A stretch of 64,000 nt of DNA from Macropodus opercularis (GCA_030770545.1 CM061098.1:1836001-1900000), one strand, 5' to 3'. Positions 52,601 to 64,000 are shown, numbered from the stretch's first letter. A program made the numbers and translations. The notes: a model not told the origin generated them from the sequence alone.

Positions 52601-55600
52601 TATGGGTAGAAACCTGTACTGGTTGACGCATTTATGATTTAGGGGATCTCTCACATACAATCCAATCACAAAGGCATTTGAAGTAAGGGTATGTTGAGAA
52701 GGCGATGGAGTACGTCGCTCGTTTATGTGTGGGAGGTTATATTGTCGTGAAAGAGAAGAGTGCACTCGGCAGACTCATCGTGGCCCGTGTGACTCCATCT
52801 TCGGGTGTTAAGTGCTCGGGAAACCAGGCAATTTACAGAAAACGAGTCGCTGTGCGCCGGTGGAAACTAACTTTTTGTTTTGCAGGTGTCAAACAGCACT
52901 TAGTGGAAACTCTTCATGTGCAGCTAAAAGCAAAGTGAAGAGAGACTTAGCGTACAAAGCCACAATCAGAGTGACGTTAACGCTTAATGTCGCAGTCCCT
53001 TCGCTGGTCGCACGACGAGCCTGCGTGTAGGGGATAGCGGTTAAACTGGGTCGTAGCGGATCTATGCGTTGTGGTTCTATGCCTCATCAGTTCATTGCTC
53101 AGTTCAAATGGACACTTTGACAGTTTTGCCTTTCGTAAAGCCGCTGCTCCTCTACTTGTGTCTCCATCTGTGTACAACCTGCACGTGTATGTGTACTGTA
53201 GCCAAAGCTGACTTCAAGGGACGCAGGAAGCCGGAGAGCAGTTCCACTTCCATTCGAGCCTTAATTACCAAAATCGGAGAGGGGGATTAAGTGAGCGATT
53301 AGGCCTGCCAGCGCGACAGCCCTCTGGGCGCACATTCACACCCGCCCCGGACAGCGAGCTGCTCCAGAAAAGCCGCCACGCGCAACAAGCCAGGGACTCG
53401 TTCCGATTGGCTAAATTGCCTTCGTCTCTGCTGCTTAATGGCTTTCACTGTTCCTCGTGGCCGTGCTTCTAATGTTACTCATTACGAGTTGGGAGATTCA
53501 TTCCTTATATAGCACAACGACACAGGCCAAGACACTCACATCACTGATGTGTGTGATAAACTTTGTCTGGAAACCAATTTTAGCCGTTTAGACCAAATTG
53601 TGGGAATCGGCTGCTTATCCACACGCACAGTTTATTCCGCGTTAATCGCGCCGAGCCATGAGCAGACGAGAACCGCTCTGATTCACTCTGCTGCTGCCCT
53701 GGTTGGGTGCACAACCACACGTGGCTCAAGGCAAACAGTGTTACTTCAGTGTGTTTCAGTGTGTTTGCTGCTTAGTTGAGCTTTTTCTTACTTTTCACAT
53801 ATCATAGTACGGCTTCTTTTTAAAAGAGCCCAACCTTGATTAAAACCAACCTTTTTTCACACAGAATCCAAATGGATTGTTAAACTGGAGGCTGCTACTT
53901 TTAAATCCAGACGACTTTGCTGCCCTCACCTGTGCTGTGCGAGAGAATGAAAACTGGTCTCACACAGTTTATGTCGTCACATCACGCGACAGCGTTACAG
54001 TTACACAACAGCTGTGGCGATAAGAGGCATAAGAGGCGTAAGAGGCAGACCACTTCCTTCCCGTTGGCACGGTTCACTCCAAACGACCTCAGAGCAAACG
54101 TCTAGTTAGAAACTGACACGATGATTCGGTTGCATTGTAATAAACCAGTATAAACTGTATGACAATGTGGAAAATGTAATAAAGCATGAAACGGCCTCCT
54201 GCTCTCATATGACTCATCTGTCTAGTCCAGCACCTGCTGAAGACCGGACACATAGCAGAACCTGTCTCATACAGGGACCGAACAAACGATCATCTCCAAC
54301 AACTGAGAAACTGTGTTAGTGTTGGATAAGTTGCTGCAATTCCTTGACCTACAACCCTGCTACCAAACAGCTGCTGACACGCTGTTGCTCCCATGATCCA
54401 CCTTAAGGCGACATCGAACAGGGCAGCGCGTGTAGCGTGGCTTCTCAACCAACCGCTCGGTCTTCGGTGTGGGGCGGACCGTACCGTTGCGCTGGTCTAG
54501 ATGAGTCTTCATGTTGCACAGCTCTCCTTTGATGTCTCCAGGCACCTCCATTCCCAACTTCTGATAGAAATCCCTCTGCTTCTTTACCTCCGCTGCGAGG
54601 GGGAAGACGCAGAACGTGAGAGAGGGCGGCGTCGGATCACTGCTGTCACCGGGCGATTTTAATTCAGTCGTGTGTAAACTGCTTCATTACGTGTTCTGAG
54701 CCCATACTCAACACGACGACAAGAACAGGAACAAGTTATGCCTTCGTTTCGCCAAAACCAATTTGCCCAGAAGTGACAACAGCCCTGTATAAAATTTGAA
54801 GAACACACAAAAATGAGACTAACCCTCTTGAAGTCCTGGGACCAACTTGTAGACGATGTCTTGCATCGTTCTGTCATGGCTGAAAGGAAGAAGAAAGGAT
54901 TAATTACCATAGCAGGTTAGTTGAATTAATTATGGGGCCTGGTGAGTCTGCCGCCATCTAGATGCAGAGACTTGAGAAGGAATAATTGTTGGTTGATCAT
55001 AACCTGTAGCAACCTGTGATTAAGTGCTGCATGTTATTCCACTGTTGACCTGCAGCACCACAGTGTAAAAGACTGAAGATCTGAAGAGAAAATGTGAAAT
55101 AATGGAACAATAAATGCAAATGGCGCCTGCTCCCCGAAGCAACCGGGAAGAAATGCTCTGCCAGGCGACGCGTGCACAGCAGCCGGTGGCTCGTTTTGAC
55201 AGGGAGACGTGAATCCAGCTAACGAACACAACATCTTGGGTTTGTGTTATGGAGAAACCCTCTAGAAAAACATGGACTTGTGTCATCGCGATCTAGAATT
55301 AGCTGCATGATGCTGAGGTGGGATTCAAAGTGCAACCAAACACTGACCCCTACAGGACACAGGCTGCATTTCACCCTCCCAGCCAAGTGCAACAGGAGGA
55401 GACTGGGCCTTCAAGTGTCAAACATCAACTTTGATTAGTCTTCTTGAGCAGCAGATGGGCTTCGTCTGTCATCCTTTAGGAGATTTCTATCAGCTCAAAT
55501 CTGGTAACAGTGATGCAAAATAGCTAATGCCATTAAGATGAAGTCGTTTCCTGGAAAACAGCAGGTTAAATTGCAGCCACGCGTTTTGTCTTGTGGCTCA

Positions 55601-58340
55601 GATGTGAGACGGCATAAAAGCTCTGATTTGTCCTGGCACCGCGGACCCACTGAACGAAGACGAACAGGACCCGCTGTCTAAAGAGAAAAGTCTTTATTGT
55701 GACCTGAGGGAAGCTCATGTGTCCACGAACAAGGAAATCATCATGTTACATAATCTGCTGATGTTGTCAAGCAGGGCTGAGCCTGAGCTGGTTGTCAATG
55801 ATAACGGTTGTGGTGCCTGCTGGCTACTATGTTTACTGCACTATAAACTGCACTGCTTTTGATAAAACCTCATCCATATAAATGTTCATTTTATTTAGTG
55901 TCCTTATATTTTACAGTCAACCTCAGTCGGCAAAGTCCAGACTGAGGGTCGGGGTCCAGGTAAAAGTAAACCCCCCGGCGGCGCTTCGCCCCTTGTGGGT
56001 TAATGTTGGTTGGCACTGCAGCGCTGACGTCACACGATGCAACGCGTCCGTGCACGTGTTCATGTGCAGATTTGAAAGAGCGGAGCGAGCTGTCGATGCA
56101 GATGGAGAACCGAAGGACACGGTGCGTCGTTCCGTGTCTGTGTGGACATTTCTGTTCCACAACAAAGCTAAAAGGTTAGGACTCGGTTGGATTGGACGTT
56201 TAAAGGTACGGGGTTGAAACGCGTCCAGCCGTCACAGCTACGGTGATCCAGAGCGCGTGTCTGCAGCAGGCCCACACTCACCCAATGTACTGCAGTGGAT
56301 GGCTCTGATGAATAACAATCCTACACGTGGGGCACGTGTTGTTTTCCTCCAGATACTTCACTAGGCAGCTCCTACAGACTGGAGACACACAGAACGGACA
56401 CATGGTTAAATTATTGCTTATCAAACAGCTCAACAGCGATTCAGTGGATTAAGTCTGTTTCTTGAAAGCATTTAATCGTTAATGTTGACATCCTGCTGTT
56501 ATTCACGTCTATTAATCTAATCATAGTCTGCGCAACAGCGACGTGAATAAAGTGACGGGTGTGTTTATCAGCTTCTTCATAGACAGTAATAAAACATTTG
56601 ACTTCTTGCTGATGGAAACCTTGCTGTGGTTAATAGAGGACATATTTTCAGTCAGCTCTGAGATTTACTGTGCACAGGCCTCCGTCAAATCTACTTCTAG
56701 CTGACATTTCTTATTATTGCAGAACAGCTGCAGCAGAGGCGTGATGTGAATCTCTATCCTTCCAAGTGAGATGAATCAAAGCGGCTCTGCCTGTGTAGCG
56801 TCCATCTGTGGCAGAAGAGCGTCCTCTGCTGGGGAGAGGCCGTATTAGCCTGGATGGCTCCATCTCACCAGGTGGAACTGACGAGCTCTAGGAGGCGAAG
56901 TTCACATTTTATTGTCTCAGTCGGATGGTTTGTATCACTAAGCTGTGGGTTGACTTGGTTCTCAGCACAACCACAACAAAAACAAGGTATTGTGTGTTGT
57001 GTCTCTGGCGTTTGCATGTGCCACCGAGTAGTTAAATGTACAGGGAACATGCACAAGTACGGGTTCGATTATTTCTCTATATACAGCAGCTCATCTTCCC
57101 AGAAGAAGCTTGTGTGTCACTGACCAGCAACCCAGGATACGTCAAGGTCACACCACGTCCTCCACATTAGCCGCCAGTAAAACACGTGCCAGCATCCAAA
57201 GGAATCTCAAACATGTTTGAGTATTCTTTATAGTTTGAACACCAATAATTCAGGTTCATCGTGAAAAGCAGGAGGTCGTCTGTGCTGCTGCTGCTCAGCA
57301 GCTCTCTCTGCTTTCATGAGCTGATGGAGGATGTAGCTTTACTCCGATCTTTCTCATCCCGGCATTCGCTTGTGTGAGGCTTTGTGTCTTCGATTGTGTC
57401 TCGAAGGAGCGTGCGTTTCCACGGAAACGCCACTGTTTACACATGGCAACGGCTAGTCAGCTATCGGCTAGTAGCGCACCGGGAGACTGGAGGACCAGAA
57501 CGTGACCTAGCTGAATAAATGACACTAAAACAGCTTCACGTGAAGAGGAGAAATGTCCCGTAATCTGAGCCTCTGCACCAACAGCAGCTGTGGCTGGAGA
57601 CGTCATGCTCCTGTGCGTCCATCCCATCACTGTTAAAGCGAGATAGTAGAACTAAACTACAACTTGCAGAACAGGAAAGGTGCTTCACGCAGACACGCCA
57701 GTTTTATTCTGTCACAGCGGAGGCTCTGACCAGACGGTATAATGAGTTTAACCGCACACAGACTGTATTACGCCGCTCTGAAAACACCCAGCTAATGATG
57801 AACCGCTGTACGAATGAGAGCCGACATCTTCCCACCTCTGCCTGAGGGATAATGAATGACCACACTACCCGACGGTGACAAAAGTAAGAAAGTCCCGTGA
57901 TACTGCGCGTCTGTGGGTGTGTGGTCATCTGAGAGAGGTTTGTGTATAACTGATTGTGGTGTAGATGAATATAACATCAGGCTGAGGCTGTAACTAGCTG
58001 CACAGATCACAGGGGCACCGCTCTGTGTCCAGGACTTCCCATGAATCCTGGAGCCTAAACCTTCGGAGCCAAGTGAAATCCAGGCAAACACAGCCAGCGT
58101 GTCGCAAACAAGCAACAGAGCCTGATGAAATGGGAACCAGGCGAGACCAGCAAAAAAACAGGAAGTCAAAGAAGGAAGAGCCGAAGTGAAAATAAGAACT
58201 GGAGAGAGAGAGGCAGAGAGGAGGGACCTACAGGTGTGTAAGCACTCGGTGACGGTGGTGGCGTCGATCAGGTAGCCCTCACACAGGCGACATGTGATGT
58301 GGGCGTTGATGTGACACAGCTTTATCTTCCTCGTCAGCAT
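46617..58340 (-). CDS. pcgf3: Polycomb group RING finger protein 3 (all 8 coding exons)
   Basis: Pcgf3 is a nuclear subunit of a non-canonical Polycomb repressive complex 1. Its RING pairs with RING1A/B to mono-ubiquitinate histone H2A, and its RAWUL domain binds partner subunits. The exons are 58232-58340, 56282-56378, 54824-54879, 54485-54592, 51549-51637, 48924-49061, 47139-47219 and 46617-46664. All have GT-AG borders and agree in phase. The product is 241 residues, against 242 in human as I recall it. The RING (residues 17-56) keeps its zinc ligands: CRLC, then CLHTFCRSC, then CPTC. A hydrophilic linker (about 89-153, EEKPEEDNDYHRSDEQ) leads to the RAWUL domain (about 154-236, beginning VSICLECNSSKLRGLKRKW). 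The protein ends HYRPKMDLL. The oddity is KLCHIN near residue 8, where human PCGF3 has KLWDIN. Recognition rests on near-identity to the vertebrate protein along its length. Confidence 0.97.
47139..47219 (-). CDS. pcgf3: pcgf3 exon, second half of RAWUL domain
   Basis: An 81-base exon encodes LDILCNEEILGKDHTLKFVV and then VTRWRFK, identical to the vertebrate protein. The acceptor is cgttttcttcacag and the donor TTTAAG|GTAACA. Confidence 0.97.
47220..48923 (-). other. pcgf3: pcgf3 intron 6
   Basis: Bounded by GAG|GTACAG and cttcttcacag. Nothing else is recognised inside it except a short CAG run near 47440. Confidence 0.9.
48924..49061 (-). CDS. pcgf3: pcgf3 exon, first half of RAWUL domain
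   Basis: A 138-base exon (46 codons, phase 0 at both ends) encodes VSICLECNSSKLRGLKRKWI and continues to LKKFIAKKLNLTSFNE. The one difference I see from human is T for S in LNLTSFNE. The acceptor is cctctgacag and the donor AACGAG|GTACAG. Confidence 0.97.
49062..51548 (-). other. pcgf3: pcgf3 intron 5
   Basis: It holds the CpG-dense patch at 49425-49615. No other feature is recognised. Confidence 0.9.
49425..49615. promoter_or_regulatory. CpG-dense patch inside pcgf3 intron 5
   Basis: I count about 22 CpG in roughly 190 bases, far above neighbouring intron sequence. It includes gcggccgagtcgc, gaggcgtcgcggtcgg and repeated cgaatcg. The stretch produces long plus-strand frames (for example 180 codons at 49351-49893) with no protein character. 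A small intragenic CpG island or alternative promoter is the likely reading. Confidence 0.4.
51549..51637 (-). CDS. pcgf3: pcgf3 exon, acidic linker
   Basis: An 89-base exon encodes DTKSEDTANKEAG followed by EEKPEEDNDYHRSDEQ, which matches the vertebrate protein. The acceptor is ccttggtttgcag and the donor GAGCAG|GTATTT. Confidence 0.96.
51638..54484 (-). other. pcgf3: pcgf3 intron 4
   Basis: The largest intron inside the coding part, about 2.8 kb. No nested gene or transposon is recognised. Confidence 0.9.
54485..54592 (-). CDS. pcgf3: pcgf3 exon, linker start
   Basis: A 108-base exon encodes EVKKQRDFYQKLGMEVPGDI and then KGELCNMKTHLDQRN. The acceptor is ccccctcgcag and the donor AACG|GTACGG. 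The first part matches the family closely. The second half is more variable. Confidence 0.95.
54824..54879 (-). CDS. pcgf3: pcgf3 exon after RING
   Basis: A 56-base exon encodes HDRTMQDIVYKLVPGLQE, the conserved helix that follows the RING in PCGF proteins. The acceptor is cttcctttcag and the donor GAGG|GTTAGT. Confidence 0.95.
54880..56281 (-). other. pcgf3: pcgf3 intron 2
   Basis: It contains the CRE palindrome at 56025 and CpG-rich flanks (55970-56110). Open frames over this part on both strands are by-products of composition. Confidence 0.85.
56025..56032. promoter_or_regulatory. CRE palindrome
   Basis: tgacgtca, the full CREB/ATF site, lies in a locally CpG-rich part of pcgf3 intron 2. 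Confidence 0.25.
56282..56378 (-). CDS. pcgf3: pcgf3 exon; second half of RING
   Basis: The acceptor tgtgtctccag is followed by TC, which completes Phe-37, and then CRSCLVKYLEENNTCPTC with the last zinc ligands, ending QSHPLQYIG. The donor is ATTGG|GTGAGT. Confidence 0.95.
56379..58231 (-). other. pcgf3: pcgf3 intron 1 of the coding part
   Basis: It separates the two halves of the RING domain. No repeat or RNA is recognised inside it. Confidence 0.9.
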
Positions 58341-58349
58341 GTCGGGGTT
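58232..58349 (-). CDS. pcgf3: pcgf3 exon with start codon; first half of RING
   Basis: The acceptor cttccttccccag is followed by nine untranslated bases and then the ATG at 58340, with G at -3. It encodes residues 1-36, MLTRKIKLCHINAHITCRLC and so on to TECLHT. The donor is ACCT|GTAGGT, leaving one base of the Phe-37 codon. An alternative donor four bases further would delete that phenylalanine, and the next exon fixes the choice. Confidence 0.95.
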
Positions 58350-59171
58350 CTGGGGAAGGAAGACGAGACAAAATGAGTAAATACTCTGCATTCATTAAAT
58401 AATCCTGTTAACACTTAACAGGCTTATGCACACATTAAATTATCAGCTTCCCTACTATTAGAACAATCAGAAGAGAAGATTAAACCGTTTCTGAAAATGC
58501 ATAGTGACCTAGTGAGTTTCTTAAATTTGAATATAATTTTAAATATCAATCATTTTAAACTTCTCTTGGTTTAAATTGTTTCATTTATTGACCTCCAGTG
58601 TTTATCAAAGCAACCAGTCTTTGATTGTAAGTTCAGTTTTAGACCGTCTGGCAGAGACACCGTGTGCTTTCTAAACCTTGAAAATAATTATGAGTTGCAG
58701 TCGTGTGTGAAAGCAAAGACTCGCTCGTCTCATCCCTCCTCTTCGGTTTTGTGCGGTGTGTGTGTTTGATATTTCAGACGTGATGTGACCCCGTCTAGCA
58801 CACGCAGGTATAACTGGTGGATGGATGAATAAAGAGACGGAGTATAATGAAATATTCTCAAATATATGCAGACTAATATCCAGTTACACATGGCATCCAT
58901 ATACAACATCAGCTATTAAGCAAAATAGCCAAAGCAAGTTCAACATACCAGCAGCAGTAACACCCACGATCCCATATTATTGCACAGCTTCATCACTGTG
59001 CAGCTCTGACTGCACCCATGGAGCTGCTTTGCTGCAGTTCCATACACTTAGTGCATCTCCTGTGTCTTCATCTTACAGTTTTAAGACTTTAAACTTTAAA
59101 AGCCTCATGCAGCTCCACTGCCGTTCCCTGCATCCTGCCTCTCGCCTGAGACGAGTTCCCTGATAAGGCAG

Positions 59172-59185
59172 GCGGCCGCCATGTC
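59172..59185 (-). promoter_or_regulatory. YY1-like site, possible alternative pcgf3 promoter
   Basis: On the minus strand gacatggcggccgc resembles the YY1 motif (AAnATGGCGGC) that often lies just downstream of CpG promoters. The surrounding 60 bases are CpG-rich (ctcgccgcggtgacgg). It sits about 0.8 kb upstream of the pcgf3 start-codon exon. Confidence 0.3.
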
Positions 59186-59523
59186 TCGCCGCGGTGACGG
59201 ATGCTTGCTATGTTTAGTTCGCAGAGAACCGGGACCGGCTCCGACGTGTAGCTGCACGATCGCCATCACAAGAGCAGGCAGACAGGCTGCGGCACAGAGC
59301 ACAGCTGGTGATTCACGCCTATTAAAAATGTGGTTTCGAAAGCGCAGATTTGCTTGACAGACACTAAAGTGTGTTGAGTAACTCTGACTAACTGCGGTTT
59401 CTCTTGTGAGCAACATCACTGGAGTCGCCGATCCCCCGAGCTGATCGCTTCCAACTTCATCTCTCCTGTTCGGAGGCAGGAGTTTAGGACATTGCTTTGT
59501 ACGTTGTTTATATATTGCTTGTT

Positions 59524-59574
59524 TAAAGTAGAAATATTTTTTATTATAATAATATAATAATTATTATATTTCTG
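59524..59574. repeat. AT-rich near-palindrome
   Basis: A stretch of A and T flanked by agaaata and tatttct, with internal ataat/attat runs that can fold back on themselves. It lies in intron 1 of pcgf3. Confidence 0.6.
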
Positions 59575-60643
59575 CTCACTCGGTTGAACTTTGAGTTAGA
59601 TCGAACACAAATTAAAGAGCCAATATTAGAACAACACTCCAACATCATACGTTCAGTTACATCAGTCCGGGTTTCTAAGCAGCTGCATGTCTCCAGCAAA
59701 TGTCCCTTTATTGCTGCTCTTCTGATTGATGTCGACAGACCAGTAACTATTTAACTTATTTCCAGTGTTCAACTCTGAGTCACATGACAAACTGACAACA
59801 CACACCTTCAGGGCAGCACTTGTGTTATTACCCAACGCTGGGCGCGCTGTGCCCAGAGCTACAACTAACGATGCTTTTCATTCACGGTAAAGATTTTCAC
59901 TTATTATTATTATTAATTGGGCTTTTAAGTTTAAAATAAAGGACAGAAACGGGTATAAAACAATGTGACCTGGACGCAAACATGGCTTCTGATGACTGAT
60001 AACGCTGCTCTGTCACGTAGATACGCAGCTGTCAGCTCACAGATTCACAGCATCTCCTTGAAAAGTGATGAGCGGCTGAAAAAACCTGCGGACGGCACCA
60101 GAACCACAGTGGAGACAGCAGAGATGCTGCCAAGTCATTCACTACATTTCAGAGTAATGAAAGGAAATAACGTGTTTAGTATCCGCTCAGAGACCGACAG
60201 ACGCCCTGAGGAGGCCGGCTGCTCTCATCCTCCTGGGGCACTCGCCAGGTTCTCCTTGGTTTACCTTCGCATTAAAAGGTATCCACGCGCCAGCACATAC
60301 ATTAGCTTCATTCTAGGAATTATTTTCTACCCGACCTACTCTGGAATGAACCGTTTCTACAACAGCTGACTGTTGCAGCCAAATTACACCTGGCTACCAC
60401 TCGGATAATGGCCGGTTGTGAGACACCGAGGCAGCCAGCATCCATCATTTAGAGGTTTCAGGCTGCTCTGAAATGCTCAGACTGCGCAGGCATCTGGACA
60501 CTGAGCTATAAATCACCAAGACGCCAGCCTCACACAGACGTACTGACCCACGGCCAAGACACGCGTGAAACACAGGAAACACGACATCTCCTTAGCTCTT
60601 ACCCCTAATACCGCCATGCGTCGACTGTGGATGGGCAGCTTAC

Positions 60644-60700
60644 TGCGGTGGGGCGGCCGGCGGCGTTAGCTTCTCATCATGAAGAGCCTCTCATTGGAGC
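60644..60700 (-). other. pcgf3: Likely 5' untranslated exon of pcgf3
   Basis: A 57-base segment has a strong acceptor (gtcttctctttcag) and the donor CCGCA|GTAAGC. It would splice to the nine untranslated bases before the pcgf3 ATG. It contains a short upstream frame (ATG at 60694, stop five codons later) and a second ATGATG just after, so it may restrain translation. Because it has an acceptor, at least one more exon should lie further right. Confidence 0.5.
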
Positions 60701-63700
60701 CTGAAAGAGAAGACAACAGGTTCATAACATGTACTTGACCATTTCATTGTGATCTGACTTTGCGATAGCACGATGCGTGAGGTCGCATGTGGGTCTTCTG
60801 CCCCTTGACCCGACAAGCACGACGCAGCTGCATCTCCACAAGCCACGTGTGACCTCAACGCCCCGACACACGGCTCTGTCTCGCCGACCCGTAACCTAAA
60901 GCCGTTGACATCCTGTACATGTGGGTCAAAGGTCAGTTCTGGTTTACGTTTCCTCTGTTTTCATCGTTCTTGTTTTGCTTTTGAGTGAAGTCAGGCCCTT
61001 ACGCTAGTTTTTCAGTTTTGCTAGAGAGCCACCACATCATTGCATCATCATTTCCTGCCCAGGAGCTTGTCTTTTAGCAATCGAACCACAGGAACCTGCT
61101 CTGGCGCGGACCTGCAGTCTGAGCCCCATTCACACCTTCGCTAGGATCCTGAACGGGCGGAGCTGCCGTCACATCACTGCTAAGCTGCATGTTAACGTCT
61201 GACCGCTCCAGTCACAGCGGGAGAAGCAACTCCAGGCGAGCGACCACCACGGTTTGACCCTCCTTTAAACGCGGTTAACATCAATCAGAAAGCAGAGTCT
61301 TTCAGGCCTCCTGTGATAGCAGCGTCTGCCAGCCCGCCTCCGTCTGCTCATCAGACCGTTAAATTAGCCGACGGGGACGCCGTCCTGCTGCGACACGCGC
61401 CGCTGAGCTTCACACAGGTGTTACGGCCACACGACGCCCAGTGATGTAACGTTTCATCACTGTGGGTGTGGGGTGGAGCTGAAGTCACATTTAATTTAAC
61501 TGTGTTACGGTCTGAACGTCTGGCGCATCTCCCTGTGTAACAACCAAAACACAAACCAACAGCCGGGGCGACGTCTGAATCCAGGAGGCTGCAGCCGCCG
61601 TCACTCCAGGAGCTGCTGCAGGACTGTGCTCCCGGTCGCGGACGGCAGCGATGTGCTGGGTGACATGACGGGACTCACTGATCAATGCTCTTCCAACTGT
61701 GGGAGAATCGTTCCTTTGTGCACAGAAGCATAATCACAAAGCAAAGTAACGCTGCCTTTCAAACGGAGGATCTTTACGTCTCGACTTTGTCTCCCCTGAA
61801 GCAGATCAGGTAGCGCAGCCCTGAACGCACCACAGAGATGCTGCATTCAGCCCTGGATTGGAAACACAGAGTGGTAGTGGTGGTAAAGGTTCAACTAGGG
61901 ACCATCATCCGCCCTGGGTGGGTTTGTCTTCATTAGCAGTCTAGCAGCTGCGTCGAGGGAAGGGCAAAGACTTCAGCTGTTTGTCCACCTGAGTAGATTC
62001 CTATGAGATTATTTACACTTCATATTTGTCAGAATCCCCATGAATCCATTATTAGTGGCCAGATGAAACACAAGCTCTGCTCGTCATCTCCTTTGCCTAT
62101 TTAACTCAAGGTTCTGATCCAGTCAGAGAACATCGCTGGCAGAACCACACGTTCATAATTTATCTGGTTCCTTTCAGGAAACAAATATGAACTAAACCCT
62201 GTCGCTCGTTGTCATGCCATGTCATTTATTGGCCTCTCTTCACTTCTGCTTTCTCGTCCCTGTTGAATGTCTGGACACACAATTTCCACAGCATGTCCTT
62301 GATGAGTTGATGAAAAACTACAGATGCTGGAAGCACAACAAATGAGTGCCTCAGTAATTCGAGGGGTAAAGTCTAGTTGGGTCTAACTCCCAGCAGTAGC
62401 GCTACAGTAAATGCAAACATCCAACAGTCCCACAGCGAGTCCACTTTAAGCACCACTACATGTCAAAATGATATTTATTGTCCTAAGACAGAGAAGTAAG
62501 AACATCAGATTAAAGTAAATCTAGCGTCTGATTCATGGCTCTTCCCACTCTGATGGGCTTTTCGTGATGCTGTAGTGATTCACCATGAGACAGAGTTCAC
62601 CCTCCCACTGAAACCCGTCCAGCAGCTACTGCTTCCCACAAACCCTCTGACAAATCTACTCACATCCACACCTCCGACACCTCCACAAACCAGCCGCTCT
62701 GGTTTTATCAATCACGATCTACAAGCGAGAAGCCGAGCTGCTTTGTTGAATCTGCGCCCTGCTCGTGTTTTGGGTAAATAAAGCAAAACAGGACATAATT
62801 AGAGATGAGCCACTGAATGTCTGTAGAACATTGATACAAAGGGAGAATTAAGAGCTTCCTTTAACAGAAATAAGCGATGACCCAGATGTTCTTCTGTCTT
62901 TGTTCCTCTCCACAAACATTAGTCTCACAGTCTTTTCACTTGGGCGACACCCTCCACACTCCCTCCTCTCAGATACGGCTCCAACAACTACTTGGAGAGA
63001 AACAGCTGAAGGCTCCAGATTCTGTTAAATCACTCAACCTGAGGATGAGTCGACTCTTAAATAGATTCTCAAGGCGTTCAAAAGCCCAGAGGCCACAAAC
63101 TGGCTTCATCAGAGGACAAAGCAACTGCACGACTAAATCCAACAAGTCTGAGATTTCTAGCAAATGAGCGGGACTGAAACCCCTGGAGGTCATTCAGCAG
63201 TTAGACTGAACCTATAACAGGTTAAACGCAGAGCTTCTGAAAAAAATCACTTTGTTTGCATGATCGTCTTTGTTGTAAAGCCAACGTCCTTTCTGTGAAA
63301 CAACGAACACTGAAAACAACTGCATTTAGAAAAGTCTTTGGACGTGTAACGGACAGAAACAAGTGAGAGATGAAACGATAATCTGCATCCCCAGCCTGGG
63401 TCAGTGACAGTAAAGCATCCACGCGCAGGTTCTGAGCCGCTAACATAACAGAATTCATGCCTTAACTAAAGCAAACACGTACGAGTCCGCTGGAAACGGC
63501 CAAGTGTGAAGATTAACATTCGCAGTCAATCATGAGCTGAACAACTGTCTCAGTAGCTGATAAGTGCACACAGAGGCCGACACGTTTACACACTCGCACA
63601 CTCGCTCTGGCATCACAAAGAGCCCCTGTTGCCTGCCTGTGGGCGCTGGAGTGTTTGGCCTTGGTTTAAATTGGCTGCCAGCTGGAGGGACGGACACCGA

Positions 63701-64000
63701 AGGCCTGCTTCAGTGCACGGAGCCAGGAGGGGAGGCCTCCACTTGTTGTGGAAGCTTTGGCTTCGCTTCAAACTCTACACACACTCTCTCTCCTTAACAG
63801 AGACAAAAACACACACACACACACAGTACACAACTATGTAAATGCACTCTTGCACAAGTCCGCACACATCCGCCGTCTCTCTCTTGCACACTCACAAGCT
63901 CACAGTTATTGTCTCCTCTTAATTCTGTTTGATGGGCCTCAGTCCTCCAGCCAGGATTCGGTGCCTGGGGAAATCAGCCAGACAATAGAAGCGATCCAGC
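60701..64000. other. Upstream of the pcgf3 5' exon; no gene seen
   Basis: This should be pcgf3 5' intron or promoter-side sequence. CpG is somewhat raised at 61340-61680 (gccgacggggacgccgtcc), but no convincing first exon is visible. The only repeat is the CA tract at 63808. Confidence 0.35.
63808..63825. repeat. Short (CA)n microsatellite
   Basis: About nine CA units, preceded by tctctctcc and aaaaac. Confidence 0.85.

Larger units (their letters stand above)
58350..60643 (-). other. pcgf3: Intron between pcgf3 5' untranslated exon and start-codon exon
   Basis: It holds the YY1-like site (59172) and the AT-rich near-palindrome (59524). Its extent depends on the untranslated exon at 60644-60700 being real. 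Confidence 0.45.

Overview
The window looks like nuclear DNA from a ray-finned (teleost) fish. The evidence is a vertebrate gene, pcgf3, split into short exons with GT-AG introns, two decayed Tc1-type transposons of a kind common in fish, CA/GT microsatellites, two minisatellites and long non-coding stretches. I see no bacterial, viral or CRISPR feature.

Right third (about 42.8-60.7 kb, minus strand): the one gene I recognise with confidence is pcgf3, Polycomb group RING finger 3. All eight coding exons can be placed to the base (58340 down to 46617), every splice phase agrees, and the product is 241 residues with a RING domain and a C-terminal RAWUL domain. There is a likely 5' untranslated exon at 60644-60700. 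The 3' untranslated region probably runs about 3.8 kb to a poly(A) signal near 42867. Intron 5 holds a CpG-dense patch, and intron 1 holds a YY1-like site that may mark an alternative promoter.

Left end (about 0.3-12.1 kb, minus strand): a chain of up to nine exon-like open segments whose splice phases agree, read right to left. It leaves the window at the left edge. I could not name the protein. More candidate exons of the same strand lie at 13.5-14.8 kb, and an unattached exon-like segment lies at 17.6 kb. A CpG-richer patch with CCAAT and GC boxes at 13.7-13.8 kb is a candidate promoter, but it conflicts with extending the gene upstream.

Middle (about 15-42 kb): mostly non-coding. It contains a Tc1-type fossil with long inverted repeats (20.7-21.4 kb), a perfect hairpin (16.6 kb), a CTCF-like site (24.1 kb), a 12-copy 50-bp minisatellite (32.0-32.6 kb), an 18-copy GC-rich minisatellite (41.9-42.5 kb) and several AT-rich stretches that look like conserved non-coding elements. 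The long open frames over the two minisatellites are artefacts of the repeats.

pcgf3 encodes a subunit of a non-canonical PRC1 chromatin complex. No shared pathway can be read from the sequence for pcgf3 and the unidentified gene. I did not find a convincing new biological system. The best leads are the unidentified gene and the unusual residues near the start of Pcgf3.
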